Source: Curtobacterium sp. MCJR17_055
GTDB lineage: Bacteria > Actinomycetota > Actinomycetes > Actinomycetales > Microbacteriaceae
DNA: 64,000 nt
Assembly: GCF_003224335.1 (NCBI RefSeq)
Contig: NZ_QKLF01000002.1
Span: forward strand, 62,001 to 126,000
Reading direction: 5' to 3'
The notes below the pieces were generated by a model. It worked only from the letters and a program-made list of their open reading frames with translations. It was not told the origin of the DNA and ran no database searches. The translations under genes were made by a program, and so were the position numbers. How positions within the stretch are numbered: position 1 is the first letter of the stretch; each line of letters begins with the position of its first letter. This document shows, in pieces, positions 46,403 through 55,355 of the stretch.

Positions 46403-47236
46403 CTACCGGCGACCCGGCTCGGCCCGGGCGTCGTCCACAGCGGCCTCGTCGGCGGGCGCCTCGTCATCAGCGGCGCCACCGGCGGCCGCTTCGGCGGTCT
46501 CGCGCTCCTCGTCCTGCTCGCGCTCCCAGGCGTCCTTCACGAAGCGGTACCAGAGGAAGACGGCGAACCCGGCGAAGACGACCCACTCGACCGCGTAGAA
46601 CAGGTTGAGCCAGTCGAACTGGACCTCGCGCGTGGGGGCCCGGTCGGCGATGGTGCCGAGGTCCGCGGCGTCCGCGACGGCGGCTCCGGCGACGACGTAG
46701 CCGCCGTACATCCGGTCGTCGAACGCCTTCCAGGTGTTGACGAACCGGGCCGGGGCGACGGCGGAGTACTCGCCCTGCTCGAAGGCGTCCTGGTCGGGCG
46801 ACTCGGCCGGGTAGTACCGGCCCTCGACCGTCATGGTCGCGCCGTCGGTCAGACGGTCACCCCCGGCGACGGCGGCCGCCCGCTGGTCGGACCACCCGAT
46901 CACGACCGGGAGGCTCGCCCCCGTCGCGTCGTCGACCAGGTGTCCGACGGCCTGGTACGTCCCACCCCCGCTGCGGCCGGTGAGGACAGTGGTGTCCCCG
47001 GCGACGAAGCGCCCGGAGACGGTGATCTTCTGGCCCGCGAGCGTCGAGCCGACGGGCTTGTCGGGGGTCGTGACGTCATCGAGAGCGCGCCGCGTCTCCG
47101 TCCCGGCGGGCAGCGGCTTGCCGTTCTCGATGCTGCGCTCGAGCTGCCACTTGCCGAGCGCGGCGAACACGCCCGCCAGCACGATGGCCAACACGAGCAG
47201 TGCGATCCACCTCGGACGTCGTGCAACGGCCCACAT
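46403..47236 (-). CDS. SURF1 family protein
   Basis: 277 residues. An N-terminal membrane helix (IALLVLAIVLAGVFAALGKWQLER) and a C-terminal helix near 215-235 flank a loop domain, the SURF1/Shy1 layout linked to cytochrome c oxidase assembly. The conserved GKWQLER and VIGWSDQR motifs are seen. The last about 30 residues are acidic and Ala-rich. The start is ATG 47236, five bases after the antiporter stop. Confidence 0.9.
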   Translation of the reverse strand: MWAVARRPRWIALLVLAIVLAGVFAALGKWQLERSIENGKPLPAGTETRRALDDVTTPDKPVGSTLAGQKITVSGRFVAGDTTVLTGRSGGGTYQAVGHLVDDATGASLPVVIGWSDQRAAAVAGGDRLTDGATMTVEGRYYPAESPDQDAFEQGEYSAVAPARFVNTWKAFDDRMYGGYVVAGAAVADAADLGTIADRAPTREVQFDWLNLFYAVEWVVFAGFAVFLWYRFVKDAWEREQDEERETAEAAAGGAADDEAPADEAAVDDARAEPGRR

Positions 47237-47241
47237 GCGTG

Positions 47242-48669
47242 TCAGTACTCCGGATCGCGTGGTCGGACCGGGCGTTCGGGACGCTCGGCGGGGATCTCGA
47301 TCGACGACGTGCTCACGCGCACGGGTTCCGGTGTGACCGGCTGTGCGCGCGACGGCGTCGTCTCCGGTTCCCCATTCTCGCGCTCTTCCCTGCCCGCGGC
47401 CTCCACGAGGGCGATCTCCTCGGCGAACCGACGGTCGCGCTCGGCCTTGCGCTCGGCGGCGGCCTGCGCTGCCGCCAGCTCGCGCCCGCGGAGCTTCCGC
47501 ACCCGACCCGGCCGGAGCACGAGCCGACCGATGCGGTCGGAGTTCACCGCGAGCAGCGGACCGAGCACCGCCATGATGAGGACGTAGAGCCCGGCGAACG
47601 CGGTGATGCGTTCCTCGAGTCCGGCCGCCGCGGACAGCGTCGCGAGGATGAGCGCGAACTCGCCGCGGTTGACGAGGATGACCGCCGTGTTGATGCCCTG
47701 CTGGACGCTGAAGCCGTTCATCCGGGCGACGAGCTGCCCCGCGACGGCGTTGAGCACGACGGTCATGCCGATGGCGGCGACGACCGGCCAGAGCACCTCG
47801 CCGAAGGTCGAGACGTCCAGGCCGAGGCCGAAGTTGACGAAGAAGAACGCCGCGAAGACGTCGCGCATCGGGAGCGCCAGCTGTTCGATGCGGTCCCGGT
47901 AGCGCGTGGCACCACAGAGCAGCCCGATGACGAACGCACCGATGGCGTCGGTCACGCCGAGCAGGTCCCCGATGCCACCGAACATCACCGCGAGGCCGAA
48001 GAACAGCACGGTGAACAGCTCGTCGTCGCGGGTCGCGAAGATCCGCGAGACCTGCTTGCCGCCCCAGCGCGCCAGGCTGAACATGACGATGAGGAACCCG
48101 AACGCGAGCGCGAGCTTCCCGATCACCGCCCAGACGTTCGTGTCGCCGGAGAGCACCACGGACACGATCGCCAGGTAGACGGCGATGAAGACGTCCTCGA
48201 TGACGGTGACGCCGAGGATCATCGGTGTCTCGTCGTTCGCCAGGCGCCGGAGCTCGATGAGGAGCTTCGTCACGATGGCGCTCGACGACGTCGCCGTCAT
48301 CCCCGCGATGATCAGGGCTTCGCGCGTGCCCCATCCGAGTGAGAAACCGAACGCGAACCCGACGCCCATGTTGATCGCGACGTAGGTGCCGCCCGACACG
48401 AGGAGCTTGCCGGCGTTGCCGTAGAACTCCTCCTGGTCGAACTCCAACCCCAGGTTGAACAGCAGCAGGATGAGCCCGAACGTGGCGATGAGCTCGATCG
48501 TGTGGGACTCGACGCTCAGTCCGATCCACGGGGTGTGCGGGCTCGCGATGAGTCCGACCACCATGTAGACCGGGATCGCCGGCAGGCCGATGGTCTTGCC
48601 GAGACGTCCGAGGACGTAGGCGATGAGGAACAGGCCGCCGATGGTCAGCAGCTCACCACCCAGGTGCAT
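47242..48669 (-). CDS. Cation:proton antiporter, CPA2 type (KhtU-like)
   Basis: 475 residues with about 12 membrane helices (residues 1-380). The NLGLEFDQEEF and GTREALIIAGMTATSSSAIVTKLL segments and GVTVIEDVF belong to KefB/KhtU-like K+/H+ antiporters. The C-terminal 90 residues are a charged helix (AAAQAAAERKAERDRR) and disordered tail. The next upstream gene encodes a KhtT-like regulator three bases away, as in the B. subtilis KhtTU system, so K+ (or NH4+) efflux is inferred. Confidence 0.9.
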   Translation of the reverse strand: MHLGGELLTIGGLFLIAYVLGRLGKTIGLPAIPVYMVVGLIASPHTPWIGLSVESHTIELIATFGLILLLFNLGLEFDQEEFYGNAGKLLVSGGTYVAINMGVGFAFGFSLGWGTREALIIAGMTATSSSAIVTKLLIELRRLANDETPMILGVTVIEDVFIAVYLAIVSVVLSGDTNVWAVIGKLALAFGFLIVMFSLARWGGKQVSRIFATRDDELFTVLFFGLAVMFGGIGDLLGVTDAIGAFVIGLLCGATRYRDRIEQLALPMRDVFAAFFFVNFGLGLDVSTFGEVLWPVVAAIGMTVVLNAVAGQLVARMNGFSVQQGINTAVILVNRGEFALILATLSAAAGLEERITAFAGLYVLIMAVLGPLLAVNSDRIGRLVLRPGRVRKLRGRELAAAQAAAERKAERDRRFAEEIALVEAAGREERENGEPETTPSRAQPVTPEPVRVSTSSIEIPAERPERPVRPRDPEY

Positions 48670-48672
48670 CGA

Positions 48673-49203
48673 CTAACTCCCGGGCGGCGCCTCGGCAGCG
48701 GCTGCTGCCAACTGACCGCTGCGGTAGAAGGAGAACGCCTTCGCGACCTTCTCGGGCGCGCCGGCGACCACGATCGTGTCCCCGGGGAACACGACGAAGT
48801 CGGACGAGGGCGCCGGGTTGGCGCTGTCGCCGCGGACCACCGCGACGACCGTCAGGCCGATGAACCCGGAGTCGTGCAGGTCGCCGAGGGGCTTGCCGGC
48901 GATGGCGTCGTCGTAGTCGACGCTGAACCAGTCGATCGACAGGCCGGGGATCTCGTCGAGCTTGTCGAGGCCCTCCGTGATCCGGGTGCCGCCGAGCAGC
49001 TCGGCGAGGGTGTGCGCCTCGTCCTCGCTCAGGCGGAGCGAGACCTTCTCGGACTTGTCCGCGCCGTCGGCGACGTCCGCGAACGAGATGAGGTCGGAGT
49101 GACCCGACCGGTGCGTGATGACACCGCACTTGCCACCGTCGTCGGTGTAGAAGCTGTGCAGCACGCCGACGCCGGGGAGTTTGACGCGATGGACGTCGAC
49201 CAT
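48673..49203 (-). CDS. KhtT-like regulatory subunit with RCK_C (TrkA-C) domain
   Basis: 176 residues. N-terminal about 75 residues as in KhtT (VHRVKLPGVGVLHSFYTDDG), C-terminal TrkA-C domain from about 95 (GLTVVAVVRGDSANPAPSSDFVVFPGDTIVVAGAPE), which binds ligands such as cyclic di-AMP in homologues. Probably the cytoplasmic regulator of the antiporter encoded three bases downstream. GGGAG stands seven bases before ATG 49203, which is therefore preferred over an upstream start. First gene of the block running to guaA. Confidence 0.88.
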   Translation of the reverse strand: MVDVHRVKLPGVGVLHSFYTDDGGKCGVITHRSGHSDLISFADVADGADKSEKVSLRLSEDEAHTLAELLGGTRITEGLDKLDEIPGLSIDWFSVDYDDAIAGKPLGDLHDSGFIGLTVVAVVRGDSANPAPSSDFVVFPGDTIVVAGAPEKVAKAFSFYRSGQLAAAAAEAPPGS

Positions 49204-49322
49204 GATGGCTCCCTTTCCCAGGACACCCATGCTAACCACCGGGAGGGCTCGGCCATTCCGTTCTCCACAGGTCATCCCGGCGGTGGACGCGGCGGTCCAC
49301 CCCGCCCGGTGAGGATGGCCGG

Positions 49323-49814
49323 ATGACCTCCAAGACCGTCGTCGCCGTGTCCGGCGCGCTCGTCGTCACCGCCTACGCCGCGCTGCTGGCGGTGAACGCC
49401 CTCGTGCTCGACCCGCTCGCCGCGGTGCCGGGGAAGTCGCTGTCGGAGATCTACGCCACCGTCGACGCGATGGGCATGAACTCCCGGCAGGACGTCGTCG
49501 GTGTGCTGGTGACGGCCGGCATCGGCGTGGTCCTCGCCGTCGGCTTCGCGATCGCGGCGATCTGGAAGGAGATCCCCGTACCGGTGGCCCTCGTCTGCCA
49601 CCTCGCCTTGGTCGCGTGCGGCTCCGGTACCGTCTTCCAGTCGGGCTTCTTCCTCGGCATGGACGTCGCGGACTCCTTCGGGGTGTCCGGCGGCGCGCAC
49701 GGCATGGGCGCCGCTGTGCTCTACGGCACGAGCCTCGCGGCCCTCGTCGCGATCCCGGCGGTCCTGTTCCTGACGATGGTGCAGACCCTCCGCCGCGCCC
49801 GCGCCGCCGCGTAG
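49323..49814 (+). CDS. Hypothetical four-helix membrane protein
   Basis: 163 residues with four predicted membrane segments (about 8-28, 58-80, 87-110, 128-152). No domain recognised; function unknown. The ATG at 49323 is 27 bases from the edge of an inverted gap with khtT. The final codons and the stop lie in a 26-bp tandem duplication (49795-49846). The reading frame has typical codon use, so I take it as real. Confidence 0.75.
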   Translation: MTSKTVVAVSGALVVTAYAALLAVNALVLDPLAAVPGKSLSEIYATVDAMGMNSRQDVVGVLVTAGIGVVLAVGFAIAAIWKEIPVPVALVCHLALVACGSGTVFQSGFFLGMDVADSFGVSGGAHGMGAAVLYGTSLAALVAIPAVLFLTMVQTLRRARAAA

Positions 49815-49846
49815 CCACCCGCGCCCGCGCCGCCGCGTAGCCACCC
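49795..49846. repeat. Perfect 26-bp tandem duplication across a stop codon
   Basis: 49795-49820 and 49821-49846 are identical. The first copy contains the stop codon TAG (49812-49814) of the membrane protein gene; the second copy contains it again in non-coding DNA. A recent slippage event is the simplest explanation. Confidence 0.92.
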
Positions 49847-49922
49847 GCGCTGGCCGGTCCCGGACCGACGCACCAGCGGCACGTCCTCGGCCCAGGGTGG
49901 GGAGCCTCCCGTCCGGCCCGCG

Positions 49923-51779
49923 TCAGCTGGGCTCGGTCGTCTTCTCGCCCACGACCTGCTCGTCGGACGCCGTCGCCCCCTCGGCGCCGTCGCTCCGGCC
50001 GCCGCCGACGACGACGTCGTCCTCCTCGAACCCGAACGCGATGTCCGGCGCCTCGAGCCGCACGCGGTCGGCGGACTCGTCGTCGGGCTGCAGCTGCGAC
50101 TCCCGCTCGGCGGCCACCCGCTTGAGGTAGTTCGACACCTCGTTCTCGGTGGTCTCCTGGTCCCAGCCGAGCACGTCCGCCATGAGCCGCGCGGCAACCG
50201 GCGCCGCGGACTCGCCGCGGTCCCAGGCCTCGATGGAGATGCGGGTGCGGCGGGCGAGGACGTCCTCCAGGTGCAGGGCACCCTCGTGCGAGGCCGCGTA
50301 CACGACCTCGGCCCCGATGTAGTCGTCGGCACCGGGCAACGGCTCGGCGAGCGAGGGGTCCTCCTGCACGAGCTGCAGCACCTCGGTCGCCAGGGTGCCG
50401 TACCGGTTGAGCAGGTGCTCGATCCGGACCTTGTGCACGCCGAACGTCTTCGCGGTGCGGGCCCGCTTGTTCCACGCGGCCGGGTAGCCCTCGGCGCCGA
50501 GCAGCGGGATGTCCTGCGTCGTCGACTCCGGGATCCTGCCGTCCATCGCTGCGGCGGCCTCGTCGATGGCGTCCTTGCCCATCACGCGGTAGGTCGTCCA
50601 CTTGCCACCGGCGACGACCACGAGGCCCGGGGCCGTGTGTGCGACGACGTGCTCACGGCTGAGCTTCGACGTGGCCTCGGACTCCCCCGCCAGGAGCGGT
50701 CGGAGACCGGCGTAGACGCCCTCGACGTCCTCGCGGGTGAGCGGCACGGCGAGCACCTTGTTGACGTGTTCGAGGATGTAGTCGATGTCCGCCGCGGTCG
50801 CCGCCGGGTGCGCCTTGTCGAGGTACCAGTCGGTGTCGGTCGTGCCGATCAGCCAGTGGCGACCCCACGGGATGACGAACAGGACGCTCTTCTCGGTGCG
50901 GAGGATCATGCCCGAGTTCGACTGGAACCGGTCGCGCGGGACGACGAGGTGCACGCCCTTCGACGCACGCACCTTGAACTGCCCGCGGGTGCCGACCATC
51001 GCCTGGGTGTCGTCTGTCCAGACACCCGTCGCGTTGACGACCTGCTTCGCCCGGATGTCGAAGTGCTCACCGGTCTGGATGTCGTGCGCGTGCGCCCCGA
51101 CGACCCGCTCCCCGACCTTGATGAAGCCCTCGATCCGGACCCGCGAGGCAGCGTGTGCGCCGTACGAGGCCGCCGTGCGGACGAGTGCGGCCACGTAGCG
51201 GGCGTCGTCGACCTGCGCGTCGTAGTAGGTCATGCCGCCGACGAACGCGTCCTTCTTGAGGGACGGCATCGAGCGGAGCACCTGCGTGCGGGTGAGGTGG
51301 CGGTGGTGCGGCACGCCGGGCGGACGTCCGCCGGACCAGCTGAAGACGTCGTACATCGCCATGCCGATGCCGATGTAGAAGCGCTCCCAGACCCGGTGGT
51401 TGAGCGGGTACAGGAAGCGGACCGGCTTGACCAGGTGCGGGGCGATGCGCTGGAGCAGCAGGCCGCGTTCGATGAGGGCCTCGCGGACGAGCGTGAAGTT
51501 GAGCTGCTCGAGGTACCGGATGCCACCGTGCACGAGCTTCGACGACCGGCTGGACGTGCCCGAGCCCCAGTCGCGGGCCTCCACGATCCCGACCGACAGG
51601 CCCCGGGTGACGGCGTCGAGTGCGGCACCACCGCCGACGATGCCGCCGCCGACGACCAGGACGTCGAGCTCCCGGGTCTTCAGGGTCTCGATCGCGGCCT
51701 CGCGCTCGTCCGGGCCGAGCTTCGTCGCGGGGTCGAACCCCGCGGTGCTCGACGCACCGTTCGTGACCGTCGTTGTCAT
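49923..51779 (-). CDS. glpD: Glycerol-3-phosphate dehydrogenase (aerobic)
   Basis: FAD-linked membrane-associated enzyme that oxidises G3P to DHAP and feeds electrons to quinones. 618 residues. FAD motif VVGGGIVGGGAALDAV at about 40-55, SRSSKLVHGGIRYLEQ following, and ATGVWTDD are typical. The last about 45 residues are an acidic low-complexity tail. GGAGG lies before ATG 51779, which is preferred over ATG 51791. Upstream gene guaB3 ends 63 bases away on the same strand. Confidence 0.95.
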   Translation of the reverse strand: MTTTVTNGASSTAGFDPATKLGPDEREAAIETLKTRELDVLVVGGGIVGGGAALDAVTRGLSVGIVEARDWGSGTSSRSSKLVHGGIRYLEQLNFTLVREALIERGLLLQRIAPHLVKPVRFLYPLNHRVWERFYIGIGMAMYDVFSWSGGRPPGVPHHRHLTRTQVLRSMPSLKKDAFVGGMTYYDAQVDDARYVAALVRTAASYGAHAASRVRIEGFIKVGERVVGAHAHDIQTGEHFDIRAKQVVNATGVWTDDTQAMVGTRGQFKVRASKGVHLVVPRDRFQSNSGMILRTEKSVLFVIPWGRHWLIGTTDTDWYLDKAHPAATAADIDYILEHVNKVLAVPLTREDVEGVYAGLRPLLAGESEATSKLSREHVVAHTAPGLVVVAGGKWTTYRVMGKDAIDEAAAAMDGRIPESTTQDIPLLGAEGYPAAWNKRARTAKTFGVHKVRIEHLLNRYGTLATEVLQLVQEDPSLAEPLPGADDYIGAEVVYAASHEGALHLEDVLARRTRISIEAWDRGESAAPVAARLMADVLGWDQETTENEVSNYLKRVAAERESQLQPDDESADRVRLEAPDIAFGFEEDDVVVGGGRSDGAEGATASDEQVVGEKTTEPS

Positions 51780-51842
51780 GATCGCCTCCATCGCCGTCCG
51801 GCGCCGGAGCAGCGCCCGCGGATCGTCCACGGGCGCACCGCG

Positions 51843-52961
51843 TCAGCGGTGGTAGGGCGCCACGACCACTTCTACTCGCTGGAACTCCTTGACGTCGGAG
51901 TACCCGGTCGTCGCCATCGACCGACGCAGGGCGCCGACCAGGTTGGCGCGGCCGTCCCACGACGGGGTCGGGCCGTTCAGGATGCTCTCGAGCGAGCCGA
52001 TGGTGCCGACCTCGACGCGACGGCCGCGGGGCAGCTCGGGGTGGTGCGCTTCGGCACCCCAGTGGAAGCCACCGCCCGGGGCCTCTGCCGCGCGGGCCAG
52101 TGCGGTGCCGAGCATGACGGCGTCGGCCCCCATCGCGATCGCCTTGACGACGTCCCCGGCGGTGTCGAGACCGCCGTCCGCGATGACGTGCACGTACCGC
52201 CCGCCGGACTCGTCCATGTAGTCGCGACGAGCGCCGGCGACGTCGGCGACCGCGGTGGCCATGGGTGCGTGGATGCCGAGCGCGGCGCGCGTGGTCGACG
52301 CCGCGCCCCCGCCGAAGCCGACGAGCACGCCCGCGGCGCCGGTGCGCATGAGGTGCAGGGCCGCCGTGTAGGTGGAGGCACCGCCGACGATCACCGGGAC
52401 GTCGAGCTCGTAGATGAACTTCTTGAGGTTGAGCGGCTCGGTGTTCTGCGACACGTGCTCGGCGCTGACCGTCGTGCCGCGGATGACGAACAGGTCGACA
52501 CCGGCGTCCACGACCGTCTGCGAGAACTCCTGCGTGCGCTGCGGGCTGAGCGAGCCGGCGACCGGGACGCCGGCGGCGCGGATCTCGGCCAGACGGCGGG
52601 TGATCAGCTCGGCCTTGACCGGCTCGGCGTAGATCTCCTGCATGCGCTTCGTGACGTTGCCGTCGGTCAGCGTGCGGATCTCGGCGAGGTACGGCTCCGG
52701 GTCCTCGTAGCGGGTCCACAGGCCCTCGAGGTCGAGGACCCCGAGGACGCCGAGACGCCCCATCTCGATGACGGTCGCGGGCGAGGCGACGGAGTCCATC
52801 GGCGCGGACAGGATCGGCGACTCGAAGGTGAACGCGTCGATCGACCACTGGACGTTGACGTCCCGCGGGTCACGCGTCCGCCGCGAGGGGACCACCGCGA
52901 TGTCGTCGAACGCGTACGCCCGACGTCCGCGCTTGCCTGCACCGATCTCGACTTCGCTCAC
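51843..52961 (-). CDS. guaB3: GuaB3 family IMP dehydrogenase-related protein
   Basis: 372 residues, TIM-barrel of the IMPDH/GMPR group without CBS domains, the GuaB3 type widespread in Actinobacteria. Conserved VPSRRTRDPRDVNV start, SAPMDSVASPATVIEMGRLG, and IADGGLDTAGDVVKAIAMGADAVMLG. The canonical IMPDH cysteine-loop SICTT is replaced by the STTRAALGIHAP region, so its activity as an IMP dehydrogenase is uncertain. A true guaB is at 58039-59541. Confidence 0.93.
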   Translation of the reverse strand: MSEVEIGAGKRGRRAYAFDDIAVVPSRRTRDPRDVNVQWSIDAFTFESPILSAPMDSVASPATVIEMGRLGVLGVLDLEGLWTRYEDPEPYLAEIRTLTDGNVTKRMQEIYAEPVKAELITRRLAEIRAAGVPVAGSLSPQRTQEFSQTVVDAGVDLFVIRGTTVSAEHVSQNTEPLNLKKFIYELDVPVIVGGASTYTAALHLMRTGAAGVLVGFGGGAASTTRAALGIHAPMATAVADVAGARRDYMDESGGRYVHVIADGGLDTAGDVVKAIAMGADAVMLGTALARAAEAPGGGFHWGAEAHHPELPRGRRVEVGTIGSLESILNGPTPSWDGRANLVGALRRSMATTGYSDVKEFQRVEVVVAPYHR

Positions 52962-53015
52962 CCGGCAACCCTACCGGGCGGGGTGTCCGGGTGGCACGGC
53001 CGGACGGTCGGCGGG

Positions 53016-53192
53016 TCAGCGCGTGCGACGTCGGCGGAGCACCCGGAGCGTGAGCCCGAGCAGCAGCGCCAGCACGATGAGCACGACGAGGAGTGCGGCG
53101 GCGACCTTCACGAGCAGGGCCGCGCCGACGAAGAGCACGACGAACACCACCCACACGAGGGCGTCCATCGCCCGGGCCGAGAAGCGTTCCAC
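53016..53192 (-). CDS. Small membrane protein, about 58 residues
   Basis: Short protein with one or two hydrophobic helices (ALVWVVFVVLFVGAALLVKVAAALLVVLIVLALLLGLTLRV region) and a basic RRRRTR tail. No family recognised. The start is uncertain: GTG 53192 gives 58 residues, ATG 53168 gives 50. Hydrophobic coding with good third-position bias supports reality. It lies 54 bases beyond the guaB3 start and just before a repeat array. Confidence 0.55.
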   Translation of the reverse strand: MERFSARAMDALVWVVFVVLFVGAALLVKVAAALLVVLIVLALLLGLTLRVLRRRRTR

Positions 53193-53228
53193 GCTGGAAC
53201 GGTACCCGACGCGCCGGAGGCGGGACGG

Positions 53229-53250
53229 GCCTCCCGGCCGGACGGGAGGC
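53229..53250. other. Small palindrome with GCCTCCCGTCC repeat
   Basis: GCCTCCCG (53229-53236) faces CGGGAGGC (53243-53250) over six bases. The right arm extends to the 11-mer GCCTCCCGTCC on the minus strand (53240-53250). Confidence 0.6.
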
Positions 53251-53282
53251 ACGGGGTCGCTCCCGCGGACACGCGCGTCTGC

Positions 53283-53428
53283 GCGAGACGCCGCCGAGTG
53301 CGTGAGACGCCGCCGGAACCGGTGGCGTCTCACCGCTCCGGCGGTGTCTCGGGTGAGACACCGGCGTCTCGATGCGACACCGGCGTCTCCGGGAGACACC
53401 GGGTGTCCCGTTCCGACCCCGGCGTCCG
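53283..53428. repeat. Array of GAGACRCCGGCGTCTC-type palindromes
   Basis: About eight copies, direct or inverted, of a GAGACRCCGSCG half-palindrome at roughly 18-20 base spacing; the best full copy is 53355-53370. It fills most of the 340-base gap between the small membrane protein and the livF-like gene. The 14-mer GAGACACCGGCGTC (53355-53368) recurs exactly at 62128-62141. No coding frame supported. Confidence 0.85.
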
Positions 53429-53532
53429 CCCCGCGGCACGAGAGCGGGGCCGTGCGGCGCGCAAGCGCAGCCAGCACGGCCCCGTCCGTCGCGGATGCTG
53501 CCCCCACAGCGGCACCCGCGGTGTCGACGACC

Positions 53533-54396
53533 CTACTTCGTGGCGTCGACGTCCTTGGCGAGCGTTCCGAGGTAGAGCTCGATGACCTTCGGGTCGTCGG
53601 CGAGCTCCTTCCCGGTGCCCGAGTACGCGTTCCGCCCCTGGTCGAGGACGTAGCCGCGGTCGCAGATCTGCAGGCACCGGCGGGCGTTCTGCTCGACCAT
53701 GATCACGGAGACGCCGGCCTTGTTGATGCGGCGGGTGCGGATGAACGTCTCGTCCTGCCGCACCGGCGACAGGCCAGCGGAGGGCTCGTCGAGCAGCAGC
53801 ACCTTCGGGTCCATCATGAGCGCCCGCGCCATCGCGACCGACTGCCGCTCACCACCGGAGAGCGACCCGGCGCGCTGGCCCTTGCGCTGTCCGAGCACGG
53901 GGAACAGGTCGTAGATGACCTCGAGCCGCTCGGCGAACTTCTTCGGGCGCAGGTACAGCCCCATTTGCAGGTTCTCCTCGATCGAGAGCGAGGGGAAGAC
54001 GTTGTTCGTCTGCGGGACGAAGCCGACGCCGGCCTGCACGAGCTTGTTCGCCTTGAGGTTCGTGATGTCCTCGCCCTGCAGCGTGACCGAGCCCTCGCGG
54101 ATGTTCACGAGGCCGAACAGCGCCTTGAGGAGCGTCGACTTGCCGGCGCCGTTCGGGCCGATGATGCCGATGAGCTCGCCCGGGTAGCAGACCAGGTCGC
54201 ACCCGTTGAGGATGTTGACACCCGGCAGGTAGCCGGCGACGAGGTTGTCGGCACGCATGACCGGCTCGCGGTCCTGCACCGCGGTGGCCCCGCCGGTCGC
54301 GGCACGCGGGGTCGTGCTGCCCGGGGTGACGGCCACCGCTGCCGGCTCCGCACTGGAGGCCCGGTCCGCGCCGGTGCCGTTCGTCGCGTCCGTCAT
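53533..54396 (-). CDS. livF: Branched-chain amino acid-type ABC transporter ATPase (LivF)
   Basis: 287 residues. An N-terminal Ala/Thr-rich tail (about 1-45) precedes the ATPase: Walker A GPNGAGKSTLLKALFG, signature LSGGERQSVAMARALM, Walker B LLLDEPSAGLSP, H-loop VEQN as in LivF. Last gene of the livH-livM-livG-livF operon, overlapping livG by 4 bases. Ligand could be branched-chain amino acids or another HAAT substrate such as urea; the symbol names the family, not a proven substrate. Confidence 0.92.
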   Translation of the reverse strand: MTDATNGTGADRASSAEPAAVAVTPGSTTPRAATGGATAVQDREPVMRADNLVAGYLPGVNILNGCDLVCYPGELIGIIGPNGAGKSTLLKALFGLVNIREGSVTLQGEDITNLKANKLVQAGVGFVPQTNNVFPSLSIEENLQMGLYLRPKKFAERLEVIYDLFPVLGQRKGQRAGSLSGGERQSVAMARALMMDPKVLLLDEPSAGLSPVRQDETFIRTRRINKAGVSVIMVEQNARRCLQICDRGYVLDQGRNAYSGTGKELADDPKVIELYLGTLAKDVDATK

Positions 54397-55355
54397 CGGG
54401 TCGCCTTCCCTTCGTCGGCGGCGTCCGCCGCGTCCTCTTCTGCGACCTCGTCGGCGAGTTCCTCGTAGGTCTCCTCGGTGAGGAGCGAGTCGTCACCGAG
54501 GTCGGTGTCGTGGTGGGCGCCGAGGTAGGCGTCGATCACGGCCTGGTCGTCCATGACGGTGGCGGCCGGGCCCTCGGCGACGACCTTGCCCTCGGCCATC
54601 ACGACGACCCAGTCCGAGATGTGCCGGACCATGTGCATGTCGTGCTCGACGAAGAGCACCGTCATGCCGTCGTCGCGGAGGGACTGGATGTGCCCGAGCA
54701 GCGACTGCGTCAGCGCCGGGTTCACGCCGGCCATCGGCTCGTCGAGCATGATCATCGTCGGGTCGGACATGAGCGCGCGGGCCATCTCGAGGAGCTTCCG
54801 CTGGCCGCCCGAGAGCGATCCGGCGTAGTCGTCCTTCTTCTCGAGGAGCTTGAAGCGGGCGAGGAGGTCCTCGGCCTTCGCCGTGATCTCCTGCTCACGC
54901 TTCCGCCACAGCGGGCTGACCAGCGCGGCGAAGAAGTTCTCGCCCGGCTGGTCCTTCGCGCCGAGCAGCATGTTCTGCATCACGGTGAGGCGCGACAGCG
55001 CCTTCGTCAGTTGGAACGTGCGGACCATGCCGGCGCGGGCGACCTTCGCGGCCCCGGTGTTGCCGAGCGTCTTCCCGTTGAACTGCCAGCGGGCCTCCTT
55101 GCCGCTCGTCGGCTTGTCGAAGCCGGTGAGCAGGTTGAAGAAGGTGGTCTTGCCGGCGCCGTTCGGCCCGATGAGGGCCGTGATGGCACCGCGCTGCACC
55201 TCGAGGTGGTCCACGTCGACCGCGGTCATGCCACCGAAGCGGCGGCTGATGTTGTCGACCGTGAGGATGGCGTCCGGCTTCGGCGAACCGGGGGCGTGCT
55301 GCACCGCGGTGAGGGCGGTGGGGACGCCGGGCGTGGTTCCGGTGGGTTCAGACAC
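54393..55355 (-). CDS. livG: Branched-chain amino acid-type ABC transporter ATPase (LivG)
   Basis: 320 residues. Walker A GPNGAGKTTFFNLLTG near 58, signature SLSGGQRKLLEMARALM, Walker B MIMLDEPMAGVNP, and VEHDMHMV as in LivG. The N-terminal about 30 and C-terminal acidic about 45 residues are extras. The start is GTG 55355, 8 bases inside livM; its stop overlaps livF by 4 bases. Confidence 0.93.
   Translation of the reverse strand: MSEPTGTTPGVPTALTAVQHAPGSPKPDAILTVDNISRRFGGMTAVDVDHLEVQRGAITALIGPNGAGKTTFFNLLTGFDKPTSGKEARWQFNGKTLGNTGAAKVARAGMVRTFQLTKALSRLTVMQNMLLGAKDQPGENFFAALVSPLWRKREQEITAKAEDLLARFKLLEKKDDYAGSLSGGQRKLLEMARALMSDPTMIMLDEPMAGVNPALTQSLLGHIQSLRDDGMTVLFVEHDMHMVRHISDWVVVMAEGKVVAEGPAATVMDDQAVIDAYLGAHHDTDLGDDSLLTEETYEELADEVAEEDAADAADEGKATR

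Noticed and set aside
50271..53585. 1100-codon plus-strand frame
   Set aside because: It is antisense to glpD and guaB3 and crosses the palindrome array; no domain is visible.
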